From Roseovarius sp. 217 (GTDB lineage: Bacteria; Pseudomonadota; Alphaproteobacteria; Rhodobacterales; Rhodobacteraceae): 64,000 bases of DNA. The position numbers and the translations under genes are program-made. This document shows positions 36,509 to 45,777 of the stretch, piece after piece. The first letter of the stretch is position 1. Each line of letters starts with the position of its first letter. Under the pieces are notes generated by a model. That model did not search any database, was not told the DNA's origin, and worked only from the letters and a program-made list of their open reading frames with translations. The stretch covers positions 2,223,815 through 2,287,814 of the forward strand of contig NZ_CH902584.1 of the NCBI RefSeq assembly GCF_000152845.1, in the 5' to 3' direction.

Positions 36509-38087
36509 CGCTCCCGTAGCGGTCAGCGCCTACGCTCCGTTCGGTCAAGCCGCCTTTGCCCTGCTTTGGACCGCAACGCTGATTTCCAACATCGGCACGT
36601 GGATGCACGATGTGGGCGCGGGCTGGTTGATGACCACGCTCGATCCCAGCCCTGCGGTTGTCACATTGGTGCAGGCGGCGACGACCCTGCCGGTGTTCTG
36701 CTTTGCCCTGCTGGCCGGCGCATTGGCCGACCGTTTGGACAAGCGGCGGATGCTGCTGGGGATCAATATGGGGCTGCTGGTCGTTGTCAGCCTGTTGACC
36801 GTGCTGGTCTGGCTAGAGGCGATGACGCCGGTGCTGCTGATCGTATTTACGCTGGTGATTGGAACGGGTGCTGCCTTCATGGCCCCTGCATGGCAGGCCA
36901 TCGTGCCGCAACTGGTCCCACGCGAGCAGTTGAAGCCTGCCATCGCGCTGAACTCCATGGGCATCAACATCTCGCGCGCCATCGGTCCGGCAATCGCGGG
37001 GGCGCTGATCGCCAGCGTTGGCCTTGCCGCACCTTTCGCCGTCAACGCCCTCAGCTTTCTGGTGATTCTCACGGCGCTGGCGCTCTGGCGGCCCGAGAAA
37101 ACGGAACGGCGACGTCCCACCGGATCGCTCTTGTCTGACATGGCGACCGGCCTGCGCCATGTCCGCCACAACCCTGCGATGCTGGCCACTGTCGTGCGGG
37201 CTGCGGCCTTCTTTTTGTTCGCTTCGGCCTATTGGGCCCTGTTGCCGCTGATCGCGCGCAGTGCCGAAGGCGGCGGAGCGACGCTTTACGGTGCGCTGAT
37301 GGCACTGATCGGGGCGGGGGCGGTGACGGGTGCCGTGCTTTTGCCTCGGCTCCAGCGGGTCGCCTCCTCGGACGCGACGGTGCGGATCGGCACCGCAGGC
37401 ACGGCATTCGCACTGATCCTGATGGCGTTGGCGCAAGTCCCCGTGGCCCTGCTGGCGGCTGCGTTCATGGGCGGCATGTCGTGGATCGCCGTGCTGAGCT
37501 CTTTCAACGTCTCTGCGCAGACCGCCCTGCCGAACTGGATCCGGGCGCGGGGGCTTGCCGTGTTCCTGATGGTGTTCTTCGGCTCCATGGCGCTGGGGTC
37601 GATCCTTTGGGGGCAGGTGGCGGCGGCGACGTCCATCGCAACGGCTCTGTTCATTGCCGCTCTGGGCCTTGGCGTCGGCGCTGTCCTCACACGCAACCTG
37701 ATGGTCGGTCAAGGCGAGGTGCTGGATCACAGCCCGGCGTCCGTCTGGCCCGAAGCGCCGACGCAGGCAGGTGGACAAAGTGGTGACCAGCCCGCGATGG
37801 TCACTGTCGAATACCGCATCCGGCCCGAGGCTGCGGCGGAGTTTCAAAAACGAATGAAGGCGGTCGCAAAAGAGCGGCTACGCAACGGTGCCACACAGTG
37901 GTATGTTCACCAAGGCGTCGAGGAGCCTGCTCTCTGGCTGGAGACCTTTCACCTGCCGAGTTGGGCCGAGCACCTCGAACAGCATGGTCGGGTCAGTGTT
38001 GCGGATATGGACCTGCACACGGATCTGCGCAGCCTGCACCAAGGACCGGATGCACCCCGCGTGCGTCACTATATCGGATCGCATTAG
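36492..38087 (+). CDS. MFS_3 (EntS-type) transporter with C-terminal cytoplasmic domain
   Basis: 531 residues. About 12 membrane helices from residue 15 to 410 match the enterobactin-exporter-like MFS_3 group. From about residue 435 a soluble ferredoxin-like domain follows (VTVEYRIRPEAAAEFQKRM, WYVHQGVEEPALWLETFHL), as in long MFS_3 proteins carrying an antibiotic-monooxygenase-like module. It probably exports a small toxic or signalling compound. Confidence 0.88.
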   Translation: MSSSGNAPVAVSAYAPFGQAAFALLWTATLISNIGTWMHDVGAGWLMTTLDPSPAVVTLVQAATTLPVFCFALLAGALADRLDKRRMLLGINMGLLVVVSLLTVLVWLEAMTPVLLIVFTLVIGTGAAFMAPAWQAIVPQLVPREQLKPAIALNSMGINISRAIGPAIAGALIASVGLAAPFAVNALSFLVILTALALWRPEKTERRRPTGSLLSDMATGLRHVRHNPAMLATVVRAAAFFLFASAYWALLPLIARSAEGGGATLYGALMALIGAGAVTGAVLLPRLQRVASSDATVRIGTAGTAFALILMALAQVPVALLAAAFMGGMSWIAVLSSFNVSAQTALPNWIRARGLAVFLMVFFGSMALGSILWGQVAAATSIATALFIAALGLGVGAVLTRNLMVGQGEVLDHSPASVWPEAPTQAGGQSGDQPAMVTVEYRIRPEAAAEFQKRMKAVAKERLRNGATQWYVHQGVEEPALWLETFHLPSWAEHLEQHGRVSVADMDLHTDLRSLHQGPDAPRVRHYIGSH

Positions 38088-38118
38088 ACCTCCCTCTCAA
38101 CCTGCAAAGGAGACTTCC

Positions 38119-39081
38119 ATGAGCTGGAACCCGACCCATACCCCCGAATGTCCAACCACTGGCACCCACGGGCTCGAAACCCTCATTATTCCGCGCGCCC
38201 GCGATCTGGGGGGATTCGAGGTGCGGCGCGCACTGCCCTCGCCAGAGCGCCAAATGGTGGGGCCGTTCATCTTTTTCGACCAGATGGGCCCCGCCGAATT
38301 CATCACCGAAGGCGGCATCGACGTGCGTCCGCATCCGCACATCGGCCTCGGCACTGTGACCTATCTGTATAATGGCGAATTCGAACACCGTGATAGCATC
38401 GGCACGCATCAGATGATCTATCCCGGCGAGGTGAACTGGATGGTCGCGGGCAAGGGCGTGACGCACTCCGAGCGCACCAGCGCCGAAACACGCGCGACGC
38501 GCCACAAGGTCTTTGGCATCCAGACATGGATCGCCCTGCCCGAAGATCGTGAAGAAATGGAGCCGGATTTTGAGCATCACAAGGAAAAAGCGCTGCCCGT
38601 GCTGCGCGATAACGGAGCTGAAGCGCGGCTGATCCTTGGATCGGCCTATGGCGAAACCAGCCCCGTCACGATGCAATCCGAGACCTTCTATCTGGATGTG
38701 GTTCTCGAGCCCGGAGCGGCCTTTCCTCTGCCAGACAACCACGAAGATCGCGGGCTTTATATCACCCAAGGTTCCGTCGAAGTTGCAGGCGACCACTTTG
38801 ACGAGGGGCGGATGATGGTGTTCCGTCCGGGCGACAGCATCTCGGTCAAGGCCGGGCCTGCGGGCGCGCGGTTGATGGCATTGGGCGGGGCCACGATGAA
38901 CCAGGAGCGGTATATCTGGTGGAATTTCGTTTCGTCTTCGAAAGACCGCATCGAGCAGGCCAAGGAAGACTGGAAAGCTGGCGATTGGACCAAGGGACCG
39001 TTCCGCCTTCCGCCGGGGGATGACGCCGAATTCATCCCGATTTCTGCGGCACTGGATCGGACAAGCCCCAAACGGTTTTAG
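38119..39081 (+). CDS. Pirin-family cupin protein
   Basis: 320 residues from the ATG at 38119, with AAGGAG 7 bases upstream. The N-terminal cupin has HPHIGLGTVTYL, GEFEHRDSIG and GVTHSER, which give the metal-binding His/Glu set of pirins, and the C-terminal pirin domain follows (GSAYGETSPV, NHEDRGLYITQG). Bacterial pirins include quercetin 2,3-dioxygenases; the context of quinone and electrophile detoxification genes fits an oxygenase or redox-sensing role. Confidence 0.93.
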   Translation: MSWNPTHTPECPTTGTHGLETLIIPRARDLGGFEVRRALPSPERQMVGPFIFFDQMGPAEFITEGGIDVRPHPHIGLGTVTYLYNGEFEHRDSIGTHQMIYPGEVNWMVAGKGVTHSERTSAETRATRHKVFGIQTWIALPEDREEMEPDFEHHKEKALPVLRDNGAEARLILGSAYGETSPVTMQSETFYLDVVLEPGAAFPLPDNHEDRGLYITQGSVEVAGDHFDEGRMMVFRPGDSISVKAGPAGARLMALGGATMNQERYIWWNFVSSSKDRIEQAKEDWKAGDWTKGPFRLPPGDDAEFIPISAALDRTSPKRF

Positions 39082-39113
39082 GGGGTGGACGTTCGGCCAC
39101 GGCACACCATCGT

Positions 39114-39138
39114 CCGCCGCGCTATCATGGCGCGGCGG
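39114..39138. terminator. Bidirectional hairpin between convergent pirin and ridA genes
   Basis: Perfect 9-bp arms CCGCCGCGC and GCGCGGCGG with a 7-base loop lie in the 68-bp convergent gap. There is no T-run. Confidence 0.55.
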
Positions 39139-39149
39139 AAGAGACTGTA

Positions 39150-39551
39150 TCAGGCCGAAGCCGGAGCGCGGGCGATCACCTTGATTTCAAAGTCGAACCC
39201 TGCAAGCCAGTTCACGCCGATTGCGGTCCAGTTCGGGTAGGGGGCCTGATCAAAGACGGTCGACCGTACGTCCATGATATCCGCGAACTGCGTTTCCGGG
39301 TCGGTATGGAAGGTGGTCACATCGACGATGTCGTCGACCGTACATCCGGCGGCTTTCAGCACAGCCTGAAGATTCTGGAAGGCAAGCGCGACCTGTTTCT
39401 TGAAGTCGGGTTCCGGCGAGCCGTCTTCGCGGCTGCCCACCTGGCCGGATACAAAGACCAGATCGCCTGACTTGATCGCTGCCGAATAACCGTGTTCTTC
39501 GTAAAGCGCATGGCGGTCTGCGGGGAAAATTGCTTCGTTTGCGAGTTTCAT
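39150..39551 (-). CDS. ridA: RidA/YjgF-family imine deaminase
   Basis: 133 residues, full-length RidA fold: GDLVFVSGQVG, QNLQAVLKAAGCTVDDIVDVTTF and the C-terminal IKVIARAP with the conserved Arg. It hydrolyses reactive enamine/imine intermediates; some relatives act in pyrimidine or aromatic catabolism. Two ATACG-N3-CGTAT palindromes lie 46-84 bp upstream of its start, so it probably belongs to the TetR-controlled set. Confidence 0.9.
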   Translation of the reverse strand: MKLANEAIFPADRHALYEEHGYSAAIKSGDLVFVSGQVGSREDGSPEPDFKKQVALAFQNLQAVLKAAGCTVDDIVDVTTFHTDPETQFADIMDVRSTVFDQAPYPNWTAIGVNWLAGFDFEIKVIARAPASA

Positions 39552-39596
39552 TTTGTCCTCGGGATTTTGTAGGTTGAAGGGGTGTCACTGTTTGAG

Positions 39597-39635
39597 ATAC
39601 GAGACGTATGTGAAATAATAAGATACGCTGCGTAT
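39597..39635. promoter_or_regulatory. Two tandem ATACG-N3-CGTAT operators
   Basis: ATACGAGACGTAT (39597-39609) and ATACGCTGCGTAT (39623-39635) are perfect palindromes 26 bp apart centre to centre, in the 271-bp divergent region between ridA and the dioxygenase/esterase gene. They match the site at 30314-30326 upstream of a tetR gene. Confidence 0.65.
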
Positions 39636-39822
39636 GTCAATGGATGTGAGCGGCGGATCTCAAGCGAAGTTTGATGTGTCTGGGACAAGCCGTGTGCTGC
39701 ACAAACCGGAAAGGCAGCAAGATCGGCAGGCTTTGCGGTGCAAGTCCGCGGACGTCCGAGACTTTAAGAGGGATTTTTCGTAAGTCCGGAAAAACAGAAA
39801 TACAACGCAAGAGGCCAGGAAA

Positions 39823-41397
39823 ATGAGCGCGACGATTAGCACGAAATCTGCAACTGGCATTCATCACGTCACCGGCGTTACCGGTGATGTGCAGGCCAAT
39901 GTGGATTTTTACGCCGGTTTCCTTGGCCTCAGGCTGGTAAAGCAGACCGGCGGATATGCAGACGCTGAACAGTTGCACCTGATTTATGGTGACGGCATCG
40001 GCAGCCCGGGATCGCTGCTGACGTTTCTCGTGTGGGAGGCGTCGGGACGGGGCCGGACCGGCATCGGACAGGTCTCGGAGGTGGCGCTTGCCGTGTCGCC
40101 CGCATCCTTGGGTGATTGGGTGACCAAAGCGCTCGCGGCCAACGTCCCGTTTGAGGGACCATCCCGCGAATTCAATGAGCCGGTGCTGCGGTTGAAAGAC
40201 CCCGACGGGCTGATCGTGAAGCTGGTGGGCATCGACATGCCGACGGCGGCTGCGCTGGCTGATGCGCCCACGCGGGTGCGGGGCGTTACAGTTTTGACCG
40301 ACAAGGCGGAAGAGACTGCATCGTTTCTGTCGAGGTTTGGATATGAGCCGGGCCTGCGCGAGGGCCTGACGCACCGCATGGTGTCCGACACTGATGTGGT
40401 CGATGTGCGGGAAGTGTCGGGGTACGTGCCATCCGTCGCTGGCGCAGGGGTGCCGGACCACGTGGCGTTTCGCGCGCCGGATGCCGATGCTATTCGATCC
40501 ATGCGGCTATCGCTCAGGGATCATGGGCCGACCGAAGTTCACGACCGAAAGTATTTTGTGTCGCTCTATGTGCGCGATCCGGCGGGTATTCTGCTGGAAT
40601 ATGCCACGGACGGGCCCGGAATGACCGTCGATGAAGCGCCGGACGCGCTTGGCCGGACGTTGTTTCTGCCGCCTTCGGACGTTGACCGTGCCGACGATCT
40701 GAAGGCCATGCTGCCGCAGTTCGCCCTACCCGGAGAAGAGCGGTTCCCGGTGCGCAAACTGCCCTTTACCCATCGTTTCAACCGGCCCCGAGACCCGGAC
40801 GGCACGACCTTGGTTCTGCTGCATGGCACCGGGGGAAACGAGGCCGACCTGATGCCGCTTGCCCGCCGTATCGCGCCGCGCGCAACGCTGCTGGGGGTGC
40901 GGGGCAGGGCGACCGAAGAGGGAAGCAATCGCTGGTTCCGCCGGATCGACGCCGCGACCTTTGATCAGACGGATATCCGCAGCGAAGCCGAAGCGTTTGC
41001 GGCCTTTGTCGAGGGCGCGATCCGAGGCTATGGGCTTGCCGCCGAACGGCTTGTCTTTCTGGGCTACTCCAATGGCGCGAATTTTCTTGCGGCTGTGATC
41101 CAGTCCTATCCAGGCCTCGTGCGCCACGCGGCCCTGTTGCGCGCCATGCAGGTATTGGAAGACTCGCCCGCCGAAGATCTGTCGCAGACACATGTGCTGC
41201 TTCTTGATGGAAGCGACGACACGCTGGTCCACAAGCCGTCTATGTTGGCGGGCGACCTCAAGGCCCGAGGAGCCAGCGTCGAAGCCCATCTGGTTGCAGC
41301 GGGCCATGAGCCGTCCCAAGCGGACATCGCCGAGACGGCCCGATGGCTTCGGGAAACGCAGGGCGGTCAGCCGACCGGACCGAAGGCTTCGACGTGA
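39823..41397 (+). CDS. Fused ring-cleaving dioxygenase (VOC) and carboxylesterase, MhqO-MhqD-like
   Basis: 524 residues in two parts. Residues 1 to about 300 are a two-repeat VOC dioxygenase of the LinE/PcpA/MhqO type with metal ligands H14 or H15 in GIHHVTG, H213 in PDHVAF and E259 in GILLEYATDG. Residues of about 325-515 are a phospholipase/carboxylesterase-type hydrolase: LLHGTGGNE, nucleophile S416 in GYSNGAN, GSDDTLV and AAGHEPS. The Bacillus hydroquinone-resistance operon encodes these activities as separate MhqO and MhqD proteins, so the fusion probably opens a hydroquinone-type ring and hydrolyses the product. The substrate is inferred. Confidence 0.85.
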   Translation: MSATISTKSATGIHHVTGVTGDVQANVDFYAGFLGLRLVKQTGGYADAEQLHLIYGDGIGSPGSLLTFLVWEASGRGRTGIGQVSEVALAVSPASLGDWVTKALAANVPFEGPSREFNEPVLRLKDPDGLIVKLVGIDMPTAAALADAPTRVRGVTVLTDKAEETASFLSRFGYEPGLREGLTHRMVSDTDVVDVREVSGYVPSVAGAGVPDHVAFRAPDADAIRSMRLSLRDHGPTEVHDRKYFVSLYVRDPAGILLEYATDGPGMTVDEAPDALGRTLFLPPSDVDRADDLKAMLPQFALPGEERFPVRKLPFTHRFNRPRDPDGTTLVLLHGTGGNEADLMPLARRIAPRATLLGVRGRATEEGSNRWFRRIDAATFDQTDIRSEAEAFAAFVEGAIRGYGLAAERLVFLGYSNGANFLAAVIQSYPGLVRHAALLRAMQVLEDSPAEDLSQTHVLLLDGSDDTLVHKPSMLAGDLKARGASVEAHLVAAGHEPSQADIAETARWLRETQGGQPTGPKAST

Positions 41398-43004
41398 ATG
41401 TGGTCTTGGGATACACCAGCCTGTTCCAGATCGGTACGAACTGCGGATAGGAAATGTTCGGGGCCGCACAGCAGGTAATGTGCATCCGGTCCGGCATCGA
41501 GACTGATGAGATCATCGGCCCCCACGCGACCGACGGCATCGAATGTCTCGCCCTTGGTGTCCGTTGGTAGGGGGGCGCTGTAAAAGACCCGTCGCATGAG
41601 GTTCGGACGCGACGCCACGAGCCTATCGACTTCACGTCCAAACGCGTGTTCCCGTCCGTTGCGGGCCCCGTGTACGAACCAGACTGGTCGATCGGACCCG
41701 ATCGCCGCACTGGCATGCAGCATCGACAGCATCGGTGTGACGCCCACTCCGACGCTCACGAGCACAAGCGGGCTGACGTCATCGGGTATGACGAAATCGC
41801 CCGACGGGGGCCGTGTTTCGATCGTGGCACCGATATGAACATCGGACGCGAGGTGGTTTGAGGCGATGCCAAGATGCTCGCGCTTGACGCTGATCCGGTA
41901 GGTTGCCGCATCGGGGGCGCCGGATAGCGAATAGGTTCGCGCGACCACGTCAGCCTGTCCCGGAACCTTCAGGTCGATTGGCAGAAATTGTCCGGCTTTG
42001 AAAGGCGCAAGTGCGCTGCCATCGACGGAGGCAAGATGGAAAGACGTGATGCCGTCGCTCTCTTGTACCTTATCGACGACTTTCAGTCTCCTTTGCGCCC
42101 CGTCATCTCTGCGCCATCTCAGCGACAGCGCCGCAGGGCGGTCGATGACCTCGTCCACTGTCACCTCAATCATGCGTCGCGCATTGGGGTCATGGCTGCC
42201 GACTGGTGCCCAGTCGATCCGTGCCCGTCCCGTGATGTGCAGCAGGCGACCGGTTTCAAACTCAACGAAGACAAGCCCCATGCGCGGGTCTCGCAGGAGG
42301 TTTCCGATCGTGTTGAAGTATTTGTTGCCTGCGTAATCAGGGATCAGCAGCGTCCCGTCGGCAGTGACGCGGACAAACCCCGACGGACCGCCGCGATGCG
42401 AGGCGTCGTAGCCGTTTGATGAGGGCTGGCCATTCGCTCCGAACGATCCCGTGCCTATGAAGAAGGTGTCAGCTGCCGCGACCATCGCTTTCTGGCGCGC
42501 GTCCAGTTGTCTGGAAACCTGCGCCTTTGGAATGTCGTAAAGCGGTTTCCGCCACCATTCGCGTTCCTGAATGTATTGCGGGCAATTCCCAAAGCTTTGC
42601 CGGACGTCGATGGCGAGGGTTTTGCCAGAGCTTGTGACGATGCCGTTCAACCGGTTTCGCCGACGCGTTGACAACTCGATCCCCAGCATCCCCACCGAAG
42701 AACCGGGGGCGAACGTGTCGTGGAGCGGGTCCTGGTGGTGCAGGTTTGCATCCACCTTCAGGCTGTGCCGGTCGGGCGAGCGGATAAAGCCCTCCCGACC
42801 TTCCATAAGTGTCACCCAAGGGCGGCCGGCGCTGTCGCCACCCGCGACCACCAGAAACGGCAGTGCCGTGAAAAAGTCACGGTGCTGATCCGGCATGTGG
42901 TCGCGGATGAACCCGCCGGCCCAAGACGCAACATCACCTACGTTGGCACGTCGCTGCGCCTCGAGTTCGCCTTGATGAAAGGGATTGTGGTGGTTGGTCA
43001 TCAT
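41367..43004 (-). CDS. PNPOx-like/flavodoxin-reductase fusion flavoprotein
   Basis: 545 residues. The first 300 residues or so are a pyridoxamine-phosphate-oxidase-like split barrel (LMEGREGF, GFVRVTADGTLLIPDYAGN, GRARIDW). Then come an FAD-binding ferredoxin-reductase barrel (RTYSLSGAPD) and an NAD-binding domain (LVSVGVGVTPMLSML, HYLLCGPEHF). It ends at HVEAFGPVG, where related proteins continue into a 2Fe-2S ferredoxin domain that is absent here. The 3' end overlaps the convergent dioxygenase/esterase gene by 31 bp. A role in NAD(P)H-dependent reduction of quinones or nitro compounds is plausible. Confidence 0.85.
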   Translation of the reverse strand: MMTNHHNPFHQGELEAQRRANVGDVASWAGGFIRDHMPDQHRDFFTALPFLVVAGGDSAGRPWVTLMEGREGFIRSPDRHSLKVDANLHHQDPLHDTFAPGSSVGMLGIELSTRRRNRLNGIVTSSGKTLAIDVRQSFGNCPQYIQEREWWRKPLYDIPKAQVSRQLDARQKAMVAAADTFFIGTGSFGANGQPSSNGYDASHRGGPSGFVRVTADGTLLIPDYAGNKYFNTIGNLLRDPRMGLVFVEFETGRLLHITGRARIDWAPVGSHDPNARRMIEVTVDEVIDRPAALSLRWRRDDGAQRRLKVVDKVQESDGITSFHLASVDGSALAPFKAGQFLPIDLKVPGQADVVARTYSLSGAPDAATYRISVKREHLGIASNHLASDVHIGATIETRPPSGDFVIPDDVSPLVLVSVGVGVTPMLSMLHASAAIGSDRPVWFVHGARNGREHAFGREVDRLVASRPNLMRRVFYSAPLPTDTKGETFDAVGRVGADDLISLDAGPDAHYLLCGPEHFLSAVRTDLEQAGVSQDHIHVEAFGPVG

Positions 43005-43028
43005 GATGCTCCTTGGTCCGAGGCACCG

Positions 43029-43661
43029 TCAGGCCAGCACGGGTGATCGTGCCATGCCGACAAAGCGCGGCAGTGCTTCGATGCCCGAGAGCCATCTGCG
43101 GATATTTGGATAGGGGGAAAGGCTGACTGCACCCTCGGGGGCGTGCGCGATGTAGCTGTAGCCAGCGATATCGGCCAGCGTGGGCCGCTCTGCCACGAGC
43201 CATGTGCGGCCTGTAAGATGCGCCTCCATCATATGGAAGAGGCGATGTGCTCTCGCCTTGGCGGCCTCGTGGTCAAGGGACACGCCAAATAGGGTCACCA
43301 ATCGCGCGGCACAGGGCCCTGACGCAATCTCTCCGGCTGCTATGGACAGCCACCGCTGGACTTCGGCCTTTTCTGATGGGGTTTGACCCCGCCACTCTTC
43401 GGCGTCGCCGTAGCGTTCGGCCAGATATGTGATGATCGCGTTGGAATCCGACAGCGCAGCTCCATTGTCGTCGATTGCCGGAACCTGCCCAAGCGGGCTC
43501 AGCCTGAGGAATTCGGGCGCTTTGTGCGCGGCGTTCGCCATGTCGAGATCGACATTTTCATAGGGCACATCCAAGAGCGACAGCATCAGCTCGACGCGGT
43601 GACAGTGCCCGGATTTCGGGTTTCGGTAGAGAAGAACGGGCGCTTCGTTGCTGGCGGGCAT
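43029..43661 (-). CDS. Glutathione S-transferase
   Basis: 210 residues from the ATG at 43661, preceded by AAGGAG. The thioredoxin-fold N-terminal domain has NPKSGHCHRVELMLSLL, the cis-Pro in GQVPAID and the glutathione-binding DSNAIITYLAERY; the helical C-terminal domain has PTLADIAGYSY. It conjugates glutathione to electrophiles. It is divergent from a LysR regulator that probably controls it. Confidence 0.92.
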   Translation of the reverse strand: MPASNEAPVLLYRNPKSGHCHRVELMLSLLDVPYENVDLDMANAAHKAPEFLRLSPLGQVPAIDDNGAALSDSNAIITYLAERYGDAEEWRGQTPSEKAEVQRWLSIAAGEIASGPCAARLVTLFGVSLDHEAAKARAHRLFHMMEAHLTGRTWLVAERPTLADIAGYSYIAHAPEGAVSLSPYPNIRRWLSGIEALPRFVGMARSPVLA

Positions 43662-43752
43662 GGTGGTCTCCTTTTGTGTGGGCGACAGGCCGCTGTCTTG
43701 CAGCCTTCGATAGACACAGAGGTAGAACATCCCTAAAGATAAAATAATAACC

Positions 43753-43765
43753 TTATTCTGTAAGT
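43753..43765. promoter_or_regulatory. Weak palindrome in the gst-lysR intergenic region
   Basis: CTTATTCTGTAAG lies in an AT-rich part of the 138-bp divergent region, 35 bp before the LysR start. It is a weak candidate LysR box. Confidence 0.3.
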
Positions 43766-43799
43766 CAGTATTTCACGATCTGCATTAATGGTGGGCAGG

Positions 43800-44702
43800 A
43801 TGGATCGTCTTCAAACCTTGAAGGTCTTTGTCGCGGTGGCCGAAGCCGAAAGTTTTGTCGCCGGTGCGCGCGTGGCCGGAATGAGTGCGCCATCGGCGAC
43901 ACGGGGGATCAACGCGCTCGAGGCGCATCTTGGCGCCCGGCTGTTTACCCGGACCACCCGGACCGTAAGGCTGACCGATGTTGGCAGAGCCTATCTCCAG
44001 GATGTCAGAGAAATACTCTGGTCATTGCAAGCCGCAGACGAGGCGGCGACGGGTACGGCTGCGGCCCCCGTCGGGCAGTTGCGCATCACCTGTCCTCAGG
44101 AATTCGGGCGCATTTACATCACGCCGGTCCTGCTGGATTTTCTGGATCGACATAAGGGCGTTACCGCCGATGTGCTGATGGTCGATCGACTGGTCAACAT
44201 CATTGAGGAAGGTTTTGACGTCGCGCTTCGCATCGGGCCTTTGCCATCCTCCGGGCTGACTGCGGTGCGGGTCGGACAGGTGCGCAGGGTGATTTGCGGC
44301 GCTCCGTCGTATTTTGCCTCGCACGGACGCCCGAATTTTCTGGAGGACCTCGCGGGACACAGGGTCGTGTCGATTGCTCCGCTCAATGCCGGACACCATT
44401 TGAGATTTGGCAACGGCGGCACGCAAAGCGTCAAGATCGAACCGCGACTGGCGGTCAGCAGTGTCGCCGCCGCCATCGACGTTGCGCGGCGGGGATGGGC
44501 GCTCTGTCAGGTCTTGTCCTATCAGATCGGCCCTGATCTAGAAGCGGGAACCCTCGAGACGGTTCTGGAGGCGGAAGAGGCAGAGCCTCTTCCGATTCAT
44601 CTCGTTCACGCAGAAGGGCGTCGGGCACCTGCCAAGATCCGCAGCTTCATCGATTTTGCTGCCGACCGCCTGCGCCAGAATGCCATCCTTAGTGAACGGT
44701 GA
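43800..44702 (+). CDS. LysR-family regulator divergent from GST
   Basis: 300 residues from the ATG at 43800 (MDRLQTLKVFV, the usual LysR start; an in-frame ATG at 43788 adds four residues). The helix-turn-helix SFVAGARVAGMSAPSATRGI belongs to the CrgA/AaeR-like branch. It probably controls the GST gene and perhaps the flavoprotein beyond it. The 3' end overlaps the convergent LLM gene by 14 bp. Confidence 0.9.
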   Translation: MDRLQTLKVFVAVAEAESFVAGARVAGMSAPSATRGINALEAHLGARLFTRTTRTVRLTDVGRAYLQDVREILWSLQAADEAATGTAAAPVGQLRITCPQEFGRIYITPVLLDFLDRHKGVTADVLMVDRLVNIIEEGFDVALRIGPLPSSGLTAVRVGQVRRVICGAPSYFASHGRPNFLEDLAGHRVVSIAPLNAGHHLRFGNGGTQSVKIEPRLAVSSVAAAIDVARRGWALCQVLSYQIGPDLEAGTLETVLEAEEAEPLPIHLVHAEGRRAPAKIRSFIDFAADRLRQNAILSER

Positions 44703-45744
44703 CGACCGCACCTGCCGTGGCCTTGCGGATGACTGGTGCAACCTCATTGCCCAGAAGTGCGATGGAACGTTGCATTGCCGCGGTTTCAAGCGAAGCTGTA
44801 CTCATCTGGAAGGTGATGCGTGAAAGACCGCCCAATACTTCACTGGCATGAAGCATCTTTGCGGCCACCATTTCCGGCCCCCCGACAAGAAACGCGCCTT
44901 CGGGGCCGGCCATCGCGTCGAACTGCTGGCGCGTGGGCGCTGACCAGCCACGTTCGCGTCCGATGGTCTCTGTCATGTGCGCCCAGCCGGGATAGAACGT
45001 ATCCTTGGCTGCCGTGTCGGTGTCGCCGACAAAACCCATCGCGTGAACGCCCACCGAAAGCTGGTCGGTATTGTGCCCCGCCTGCAGGCCGGTCTCACGG
45101 TAGAGATCGACCAGAGGCCGGAAACGATCAAAACGGCCGCCGATGATTGCAATCATCAACGGAAGGCCCAACTGCCCTGCGCGGGCAAAGGATTGTGGGG
45201 TGCCGTCCACGCCCAGCCAGAGCGGCAGGCGGTGTTGTTGCGGACGCGGGAAAACACCTTGACCCGTCAGCGCAGGGCGAAAGCGTCCGTCCCATGTCAC
45301 ATGGGTCTCATCGCGCAGTTTCAGGAACAAATCGAGTTTTTCCGCGAACAGTGCATCATAGGCCCGCGTGTCCAGACCGAACAGGGGAAAGGCCTCGCCG
45401 AACGACCCTCTGCCGACGACAATTTCGGCACGCCCCTTGGCGATCAGGTCGAGGGTTGCGAACTCTTGAAACACGCGCACGGGGTCGGCAGCGCTCAAGA
45501 CGGTCACTGCACTTGTCAGCCGGATCCGGTTGGTACGGGCGGCGGCGGCGGCAAGAATGACAGCGGGTGCTGAATCCAGAAATTCCGGTCGGTGATGTTC
45601 TCCTATGCCGAACACGTCCAGCCCTGCCTGATCTGCGGCCACGACTTCGTCGAGCAGTGCCGCCATGCGGTCGGCTTGTGCTGGAACCTTGCCAGTGGCG
45701 GGATCGGGAAAGATCGCGGCAAAACTGTCGATACCTATTTCCAT
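44689..45744 (-). CDS. LLM-class (luciferase-like) flavin oxidoreductase
   Basis: 351 residues, a bacterial-luciferase-type TIM barrel: GLDVFGIGEHHRPEF, RIRLTSAVTVLSAADPVRV, RAEIVVGRGSFGEAF, and PLWLGVDGTPQSFARA. It uses reduced flavin for a monooxygenase or reductase reaction; the substrate is unknown. It follows LysE in the same direction and is probably co-expressed. Confidence 0.9.
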   Translation of the reverse strand: MEIGIDSFAAIFPDPATGKVPAQADRMAALLDEVVAADQAGLDVFGIGEHHRPEFLDSAPAVILAAAAARTNRIRLTSAVTVLSAADPVRVFQEFATLDLIAKGRAEIVVGRGSFGEAFPLFGLDTRAYDALFAEKLDLFLKLRDETHVTWDGRFRPALTGQGVFPRPQQHRLPLWLGVDGTPQSFARAGQLGLPLMIAIIGGRFDRFRPLVDLYRETGLQAGHNTDQLSVGVHAMGFVGDTDTAAKDTFYPGWAHMTETIGRERGWSAPTRQQFDAMAGPEGAFLVGGPEMVAAKMLHASEVLGGLSRITFQMSTASLETAAMQRSIALLGNEVAPVIRKATAGAVVTVH

Positions 45745-45777
45745 AACGTTTCCTGTTCCGTGTGAATCGCGGGGGGT

